From assembly GCA_002342415.1 (NCBI GenBank), contig DDPY01000023.1, positions 1-9,537 on the forward strand: a DNA stretch of 9,537 nucleotides. The letters run 5' to 3'. Of the stretch, positions 5,215 to 9,537 are shown in pieces. Below the pieces are notes generated by a model. The model did not search any database. It saw only the letters and a list, made by a program, of their open reading frames with translations, and was not told where the DNA came from. Position numbers and translations under genes: made by a program. Source of the DNA: Prevotella sp. UBA2456 (GTDB lineage: Bacteria > Bacteroidota > Bacteroidia > Bacteroidales > Bacteroidaceae). Each line of letters begins with the position of its first letter. Position 1 is the stretch's first letter.

Positions 5215-7356
5215 TTATTTGATGATAATCTTTTTTCCGTTCACGATGTAGAGCCCCTTGGCGGTGGGCTTGCCCGTGAGGCGGCGACCGTCGAGGGAGT
5301 ACCATGCATCCATGGAATTGTCAATTATCAATTGTCCATTGTCAATTGAAATGATGCCTGTGGTCTCGTCACCGTCGCCGAAGTTGAGCACGAAGCGGCG
5401 GGCAGCAGCCTGACCGGGAGCGGGCAGGTCGCCGGCAGTGATGCCGTTCAGATAGAACACGGCGCGGCAGGAGCCGACGGTCATCGCGGCCAGGGGATAG
5501 TAGAGCTTGTTGTCGGCACCGAGGTAGAGCACGGTCTTGTTGCCTGCCTCTAGCGTGAATGGCGAGAACCAGCCGGAGAAGTTCACGTAGCCGGTCGTGA
5601 CGGGGCTTACGGTGCTGCTGATGGTGACATTCTGGAAAGTCGGGTCTTTGATGTTGTCGCTCGCGGTGGCCCACTTCACGATGTAGGGCTTGCCGGCCTC
5701 GATGCTGTTAGCGTCGGTGAAGTTCAGCGTCAGCGTGCCGTCGGAGAATGATGACGACGAGAGCGTCTTCACCGTGGCCCCTTCGAGCGGTGTGCCTGTG
5801 AAATCGCTGACTGCGAAGGGCAGGCAGAGCGTGTTCCACGAGCCGTCGCGATAGAGGGTGCGGTCGGCGAGGGTGACGTCAAATGATGTGCTCCTGTCTT
5901 CGATGAGGGCACTATTGTCGGCATCGTCGGCCAGTAGGAAGGCGGGAGTGGTGAAATACAACGTAGTCCAGTCTGATGTATTGTCACCTACCACCGACTG
6001 CACCTGAACCATGTAGCTGGTACCAGGCCGAAGTGCTGTCAGCGTTGCTGTTGTCCGAGGAACGCCGCTTCTTGTGGTCCAACCGCTGTAGTCGATATTG
6101 CCATTTTCGTCCTGCACATAACTGCGGTATTGCACGTTGTATGTGTCGGCATAGCCGGTCCAAAGGAGAGTGGCCGCAGTAGCGGTGGCTTCGTTCACGC
6201 TGAGGTCTGAAGGGGCGACGTAGCGTGGTGCCGTGGCGAAGGTTTGGGTGTGGGAATAATAATGGTTTCCTTGATAATAATACCCCACCTGGTATTCGTA
6301 GATGATGTCGGACTGTAGGCCGCTGATGTAGGTTCCGTCGTCGTTTGCATTGTCAATGGTAGTCCAGGCACCGTCGCTGCCGGCCTGACGATAGCGCAGC
6401 GAGAAGCCCCAACATGCTGAATAAGCCGACCAGCCGATGGTGGCATCGTTAGGAGTAGAGCTTGAGACAGTGAAACCAAACACTATCCACTTGTCCAAGT
6501 AGAAATCTACACCGGCTATAGTCTTTTTTGTAGAGTACAAGTCGGCGGGAGCAGAGGTGTAAACCTTTGTGCCATTAGTAGAGCCAAGCGGAGTGGTATA
6601 GTAAAAATCAATATCTATGTAAAGAGAATATGCATTGCCACGACCTAACGTGGCACTACCTTCGCTGCCAAAAGTCATACTGGTTGGAGCAAAGAGGCAA
6701 TTCTTGATTTTGACCCATGATATTTTGTCCGAAGAAGAAGTCTCAAGCCAGCCCACGAAACCGCCGCAGTGATGGGTGCTGCTGCCCGTCATGCTGCCGT
6801 CAAAGACGCTATCCTCGATTTTGCACTGTCCATGGATTGTTCTGGCTAAGAAGCCGCCGTGGGTGCCGTCGCCATCGACGCTGCTATGAATGTTGACGCT
6901 GACACGGCAACGATAGATATAGAGGTTGCCATCGGAGAAGGCAACGAGGCCGGAGGCAAAGTTATTTGCTGTGTAGATGTCGCCGGCGACATGGAGGTCG
7001 TGGATGGACGCACCATCGATGTTGAAGAACGGGGCGCAATACTTCTCAGTGTAGGGCGCCTCCGCCGTGCCGTAGTTGAAGGTCAGCGTGTGGTTGTCGC
7101 CGTTGAAGTCGCCGGAAAACCAATTGTTCGGGATGCCCACCATCGTTGTGACCGTGATGTCATCTCCCATTTTGAAAAACTGGCCGCTGTAGCGGTTGCC
7201 TGCATTCACATTGCTGGCCAACTCGTTCCAGTGGTCGGTGGTACTGATGATGTACGGGTCCTCTATGGAACCGCTGCCGCCGCCGAAGCCGTCGGCCCAT
7301 GCCCCCTGTGCTATCGCAAACAGGAAGGCGATGAAAAGAAATGCTTTCTTTCTCAT
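5215..7356 (-). CDS. Secreted surface protein with two fibronectin-III-like domains (713 aa)
   Basis: The Met at 7356 opens a clear signal peptide (MRKKAFLFIAFLFAIAQGAW then AD), so it is preferred to the Met 13 codons upstream at 7395. Residues about 27-280 resemble GLUG-type/beta-helix adhesin domains: GSIEDPYIISTTDHWNELA, then FSGDFNGDNHTLTF, then GGFLARTI and GGFVGW turns. Two fibronectin-III-like domains follow at about 297-377 (DATIGWSAY...YQVGYYY) and 382-471 (SDLSVNEATATAATLLWTG...SYMVQVQSV). The domain starting DGSWNTLCLPF (about 504) and the sorting-like C-terminus (AWYSLDGRRLTGKP) are shared with the 932-aa protein. It is the first gene of the operon; small B follows 18 bp later. 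The export signal and domain order indicate a cell-surface adhesin or binding protein; the ligand is unknown. Confidence 0.87.
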   Translation of the reverse strand: MRKKAFLFIAFLFAIAQGAWADGFGGGSGSIEDPYIISTTDHWNELASNVNAGNRYSGQFFKMGDDITVTTMVGIPNNWFSGDFNGDNHTLTFNYGTAEAPYTEKYCAPFFNIDGASIHDLHVAGDIYTANNFASGLVAFSDGNLYIYRCRVSVNIHSSVDGDGTHGGFLARTIHGQCKIEDSVFDGSMTGSSTHHCGGFVGWLETSSSDKISWVKIKNCLFAPTSMTFGSEGSATLGRGNAYSLYIDIDFYYTTPLGSTNGTKVYTSAPADLYSTKKTIAGVDFYLDKWIVFGFTVSSSTPNDATIGWSAYSACWGFSLRYRQAGSDGAWTTIDNANDDGTYISGLQSDIIYEYQVGYYYQGNHYYSHTQTFATAPRYVAPSDLSVNEATATAATLLWTGYADTYNVQYRSYVQDENGNIDYSGWTTRSGVPRTTATLTALRPGTSYMVQVQSVVGDNTSDWTTLYFTTPAFLLADDADNSALIEDRSTSFDVTLADRTLYRDGSWNTLCLPFAVSDFTGTPLEGATVKTLSSSSFSDGTLTLNFTDANSIEAGKPYIVKWATASDNIKDPTFQNVTISSTVSPVTTGYVNFSGWFSPFTLEAGNKTVLYLGADNKLYYPLAAMTVGSCRAVFYLNGITAGDLPAPGQAAARRFVLNFGDGDETTGIISIDNGQLIIDNSMDAWYSLDGRRLTGKPTAKGLYIVNGKKIIIK
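5266..5370 (-). repeat. 105-bp identical block, copy 2
   Basis: Exact match to 2258-2362, covering the codons for the C-terminal module of the 713-aa protein. Confidence 0.85.
5316..5348 (-). repeat. CAATTG-type tandem repeat inside gene end, copy 2
   Basis: Identical to 2308-2340 and in the same place of the paralogous gene, encoding IDNGQLIIDN. Confidence 0.75.
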
Positions 7357-7516
7357 ACTGTCATTTTTAACTTTGTTGTTAATGCTATATATCATTCTAT
7401 TGGTTTCTAATGGGGGATAAAAACAATCCGGCCTCCCTTGGTTTTATCCAAGAAAAGCCGTATATTGACGCGCCCGCAAGCGGGCTGACCGTAGAAATCT
7501 TATTGTAGGTGAGTGC

Positions 7517-7556
<40 letters not shown>

Positions 7557-7564
7557 CAAAATTA
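7557..7564 (-). promoter_or_regulatory. Candidate -7 box of the surface-protein operon
   Basis: TAATTTTG on the minus strand matches TAnnTTTG. Transcription would start near 7550, inside the CT tract. No good -33 TTG is found about 20 bases upstream (one TTG is only 10 bases away), so this is a weak or regulated promoter at best. Confidence 0.4.
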
Positions 7565-7673
7565 TTGGAATGGTCAAGGAAATCGGTCATTCTTTTCACT
7601 GCGTTTGCATTATTTAACTCTCTGCGGGGCATGGGGATTACTCTGCTGGGGGTTTCGGTACCTTGTAAAATGA

Positions 7674-7740
7674 TTAGTCTTCGTCCAAGTCGTTAAGGTC
7701 GAAGGACGGCATATGTTTGCCTGAACTCGTCGAAACTCAT
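7674..7740 (-). pseudogene. Tiny broken gene following the antitoxin-like gene
   Basis: An ATG at 7740, two bases after the upstream stop, gives MSFDEFRQTYAVLRP and then a stop at 7693. The next frame, from 7712, reads MPSFDLNDLDED and stops at 7674. The tight spacing indicates a translationally linked partner, but only about 12-20 codons survive. In comparable Bacteroidota pairs the second gene is often a larger protein, sometimes a GNAT acetyltransferase; that identity cannot be shown here. Confidence 0.35.
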
Positions 7741-7742
7741 GG

Positions 7743-7898
7743 TTACATAAAGTCGCAAACACTCTTTACTGCTTCGTAAGCAGCATTGATTCGTGTACGT
7801 TCCTCCATAGAGATACGCCGCCGCTCCTGCATCCGTGCCTCAAAACGTCGTGCATCCTCACCGTAGAGGATGGGGGTTTCTTTGATTGGTCTTGCCAT
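7743..7898 (-). CDS. Small antitoxin-like protein (51 aa)
   Basis: The product is MARPIKETPILYGEDARRFE followed by ARMQERRRISMEERTRINAA and YEAVKSVCDFM. The 'PIKETP-L-GEDA-RF' opening is a conserved signature of short Bacteroidota proteins found as the first gene of two-gene, toxin-antitoxin-like operons. The rest is a charged helix. It has its own -7 box 36 bases upstream and a partner start codon only 2 bases after its stop, as in translationally coupled antitoxin-toxin pairs. The partner is broken in this window, so it may be an orphan. The existence of the gene is well supported; the antitoxin role is inference from the family pattern and context. Confidence 0.65.
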   Translation of the reverse strand: MARPIKETPILYGEDARRFEARMQERRRISMEERTRINAAYEAVKSVCDFM

Positions 7899-7933
7899 AA
7901 ATAACTACGTATTTAACATTGAATTTTCGGGTG

Positions 7934-7941
7934 CAAAAGTA
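7934..7941 (-). promoter_or_regulatory. -7 box of the antitoxin-like gene
   Basis: TACTTTTG on the minus strand fits TAnnTTTG and is followed by GCA, as in many Prevotella promoters. The predicted start, near 7927, gives a leader of about 29 bases. The -33 element is not clear; TTTG at 7957-7954 is too close. Confidence 0.6.
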
Positions 7942-7957
7942 CAAAAAATAATTCAAA

Positions 7958-8149
7958 TTACCGCAGGAATTCTCCTAAATTATTGATGAAAGGGGGCATT
8001 TCTGACCTCTTGACCTCTGTGTCCCCCTCATCATCCATAACAGTCACGGTTGTCATGATGTCACCATCGTGAACTTCAAGAATTTCTTGTGGGTCTGTCC
8101 GCAACTGTATGGATGGAAGGGAAAGGGAAGACAGAATTGTTGCAACAAG
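7958..8149 (-). pseudogene. Unidentified open fragment (63 codons, no good start)
   Basis: After a TGA at 8152-8150 the frame is open to a TAA at 7960-7958. It includes LPSIQLRTDPQEILEVHDGD, then IMTTVTVMDDEGDTEVKRSE and MPPFINNLGEFLR. The sequence is acidic and protein-like, with no internal stop, but the first ATG is at 8056 (32 residues) with no ribosome site. A neighbouring frame upstream (KALFDLLQQFCLPF) hints at a frameshifted longer gene. I do not recognise the family. It is either a short real gene or debris next to the cut muramidase. Confidence 0.3.
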
Positions 8150-8180
8150 TCAAAGAGCGCCTTTTTGAAATAGCAAGTCA

Positions 8181-8321
8181 CTACTTACAGAATGAGAAAT
8201 AAGCCTTAGAGAGTTTATCGTCATAGCGGTTCTGAGCATACGCAGGGCCGTTGTAGAGGCGTGCGAACGTAGGCCAATCCTTTTTCTGCAAGGCAGCAAG
8301 CATAGACTTGTTGCCACGGAT
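8181..8321 (-). pseudogene. C-terminal remnant of an N-acetylmuramidase (DUF3380-type), cut by IS110
   Basis: The 46 remaining codons read IRGNKSMLAALQKKDWPTFA, then RLYNGPAYAQNRYDDKLSKA and YFSFCK before TAG. The 'ALQ-KDW--FARLYNGPAY--N-YD-KL--AY' pattern is the end of the phage-endolysin-like N-acetylmuramidase domain, which cleaves peptidoglycan. Homology stops at 8321, and an in-frame TGA appears at once in the adjoining DNA, which is the left end of the IS110 element. The 5' part of the gene should continue beyond the other end of the insertion, outside this window. A prophage or secreted-lysin origin is possible. Confidence 0.75.
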
Positions 8322-8371
8322 AGATCAGGGGACTCTAATTTTGCGCTCTGATAGAATATATCAGTGAAGAA

Positions 8372-8403
8372 TTTGCTTTATCACGGCCAAATCCTTACCT
8401 TTG
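8372..8403 (+). promoter_or_regulatory. Promoter in the IS110 left end
   Basis: TTTG (8372-8375) is followed after 20 bases by TACCTTTG (8396-8403), a full match to the Bacteroidota consensus. Transcription from about 8410 would cover the non-coding end and then the recombinase. Confidence 0.75.
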
Positions 8404-8409
8404 TTGTCA

Positions 8410-8600
8410 GAAGGAGGAAGAGGCCGGCAGGAAAGGGAACCTATTCGGGGGACAACAGTCCTTCAGAGTCTATGAACCGTCTTAGTCCTTCCTGCTTAGT
8501 TGCAAAGTCCAGATAGAATGCCAGCGGCATGACAGCCTATTTAGAGTCCAAGACCAGACAACTATTGGCCAATTCCTTCATTCTTAAACGGTACAAAGGT
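8410..8600 (+). ncRNA. Candidate bridge RNA (seekRNA) of the IS110 element
   Basis: IS110-group elements encode a structured RNA of roughly 180 bases between the left-end promoter and the recombinase; its two loops pair with target and donor DNA. Here about 190 bases separate the predicted transcription start from the ATG. Folds visible by eye are a stem GCAGGAA (8427-8433) with TTCCTGC (8489-8495) enclosing a large internal region, GGAC-AACA-GTCC inside it, and a hairpin ATGCC-AGC-GGCAT (8518-8530). Guide bases cannot be assigned without the right end and an intact target. Confidence 0.5.
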
Positions 8601-9537
8601 ATGAAAAAAATCTTTATCGGCATCGATTTCTCTAAAGAAAAGTTTGATGCGACCCTCATTAAGGCTGAGGGATTGAAGGAATGTGCCCCCAGTGTGCACG
8701 AAGTTTTTGACAACAAGACATCGGGCTACCGTCGTCTGGTGAAATGGGTAAAGGCTCATACAGAGGGCTTTGCGGCAGATGCCTGGCTCTTCTGCGGGGA
8801 GAATACCGGTGGGTATAGTATAGGGCTTAGCAACTATCTTTATGCCTCGGGTTACGACATGTGGCTGGAGTGTGCCTACAAGATCAAGCATTCAGCTGGT
8901 ATCCAGCGCGTGAAGAACGACAAGGCAGACTCACGGGCCATTGCAGAGTACGCCATGCGTAACTACGACAAGATGACACTGCATAAGCCTCAGAGTGCCT
9001 CACTGACGTGTCTGAGAGAAGTCTTCCTTTACCGTCACAGTCTTGTCAGGCAGAAGGTGGCACTGACGGTCAGGAGAGACGAGAAACGGCTCACACAGGA
9101 AAAGTCGGATGCCAGGGCTTTTATGTCCTTCACCAGCAAGCACCTTATTACAGAGGTAAACAAGGCCATCGCCAAGTGCGACGAGAAGATCAAGGAGATT
9201 ATCGCTTCTGATGACGAACTCAGGGAGGTCTTCGACATCATCACCTCCATGCCTGGTATTGGCATACAGAATGCGACGTGTCTGATGGTCTATACAGACA
9301 ACTTCCAGAAATTTGATTTGGACTCAAGGAAGATAGCCTGCTATTATGGTATAGCTCCATTCGGACGTCAGTCGGGTACTAGCGTCAACAGCAGGCCTCA
9401 GGTCAGTCCTTTTGCCAACAGGATGATTAAGTCCTTGCTCTCGCAAGCAGCACTAGCTGCAATTAAGTTTGACATAAACGTACACAGTTATTATCAGCGG
9501 CTCATAGAGCGTGGAAAGCATCCTCTGCTAGTGCATA
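8601..9537 (+). CDS. IS110-family DEDD recombinase/transposase (C-terminus outside window)
   Basis: 312 codons are present from the ATG at 8601 (preceded by AAAGG). The N-terminal RuvC-like DEDD domain shows D9 (in IFIGIDFSK), E67 (CGENTGGY), and D107 and D110 (VKNDKADSRAIAEYA). A coiled middle section spans about 140-205. The C-terminal Transposase_20 domain shows SMPGIGIQNA (216-225), YYGIAPFGRQSGT (248-260) with serine candidates S258 and S261, and a following RMIKSLLSQAA helix. Family members are about 320-350 residues, so only a short tail is missing. All catalytic residues that can be judged are intact and there is no stop, so the enzyme may be active. It uses an RNA guide to insert the circular element at a chosen site; here it has cut a muramidase gene. 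Confidence 0.92.
   Translation, partial: MKKIFIGIDFSKEKFDATLIKAEGLKECAPSVHEVFDNKTSGYRRLVKWVKAHTEGFAADAWLFCGENTGGYSIGLSNYLYASGYDMWLECAYKIKHSAGIQRVKNDKADSRAIAEYAMRNYDKMTLHKPQSASLTCLREVFLYRHSLVRQKVALTVRRDEKRLTQEKSDARAFMSFTSKHLITEVNKAIAKCDEKIKEIIASDDELREVFDIITSMPGIGIQNATCLMVYTDNFQKFDLDSRKIACYYGIAPFGRQSGTSVNSRPQVSPFANRMIKSLLSQAALAAIKFDINVHSYYQRLIERGKHPLLVH

Larger units (their letters stand above)
8322..9537 (+). mobile_element. IS110-family insertion sequence (right end outside window)
   Basis: The left boundary is placed at about 8322, where homology to the muramidase stops. About 279 bases of non-coding left end precede the recombinase. A long upstream non-coding end is typical of the IS110 group rather than the IS1111 group, whose RNA region lies downstream. 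No terminal inverted repeat is apparent, also typical. A small inverted repeat CTGATA/TATCAG sits at 8348-8364. Confidence 0.8.

Noticed and set aside
6859..7420. Plus-strand frames of 183 and 74 residues over the start of the 713-aa gene
   Set aside because: They are antisense to the signal peptide and adhesin region, with Val- and Ala-rich shadow composition.
7472..7485. GCCCGC-AA-GCGGGC as a terminator or tRNA arm
   Set aside because: There is no T-run after it in either direction and no tRNA cloverleaf around it.
8562..9265. Minus-strand frames of 109 and 76 residues and a plus-strand 67-residue frame
   Set aside because: All lie inside the IS110 recombinase in other frames, and the recombinase has clear catalytic motifs.

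Overview
The window looks like accessory DNA from a gut-type Bacteroidota genome, most likely Prevotella/Segatella. The evidence is Bacteroidota promoters (TTG or TTTG, about 20 bases, then TAnnTTTG), secreted proteins ending in a 'Y-LDGRR-L-GKP...NGKK--IK' module, CAATTG-rich repeats inside gene ends, and a Bacteroides-style mobilization module. Nothing here is housekeeping.

Layout. (1) 1-1303, minus strand: a mobC-like accessory gene followed 3 bp later by a relaxase that runs off the left edge. A strong promoter (1450-1480), a 14-bp palindrome beside it and an inverted-repeat-rich leader (candidate oriT) lie upstream. (2) 1561-1920: a scrapyard. A decayed 3' end of a DUF4143-type AAA ATPase (plus strand) is fused at about 1790 to the truncated 5' end of a secreted-protein gene (minus strand), which is preceded by the tail of a small gene. 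(3) 1923-1987: a long imperfect palindrome of REP/MITE type. (4) 2024-7356, minus strand: two tandem cassettes, each a large signal-peptide surface protein followed closely by a gene for a protein of about 50 residues. They read, in transcription order, 713-aa protein, small B (frameshifted), 932-aa protein, small A. The scrapyard holds debris of a third cassette, so the locus appears to have grown by tandem duplication and then partly collapsed. (5) 7357-7673: the leader of this operon, with a 35-base GA/CT microsatellite at a predicted transcription start. (6) 7674-7960: a 51-aa antitoxin-like gene with its own promoter and a tiny broken partner. (7) 7958-8321: an unidentified open fragment and the C-terminus of an N-acetylmuramidase, cut off by (8) an IS110-family element from about 8322 to beyond the right edge. 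Its 279-base non-coding left end has a textbook promoter and is the expected site of a bridge RNA (seekRNA).

How it works together: regions 1 and 8 are mobility functions. Regions 3-5 are a secreted-protein operon whose expression may vary with the microsatellite length. The rest is debris between them. No complete novel defence or metabolic system is visible. The most original items are the duplicated surface-protein/small-protein cassettes with their microsatellite leader, and the IS110 bridge-RNA region.
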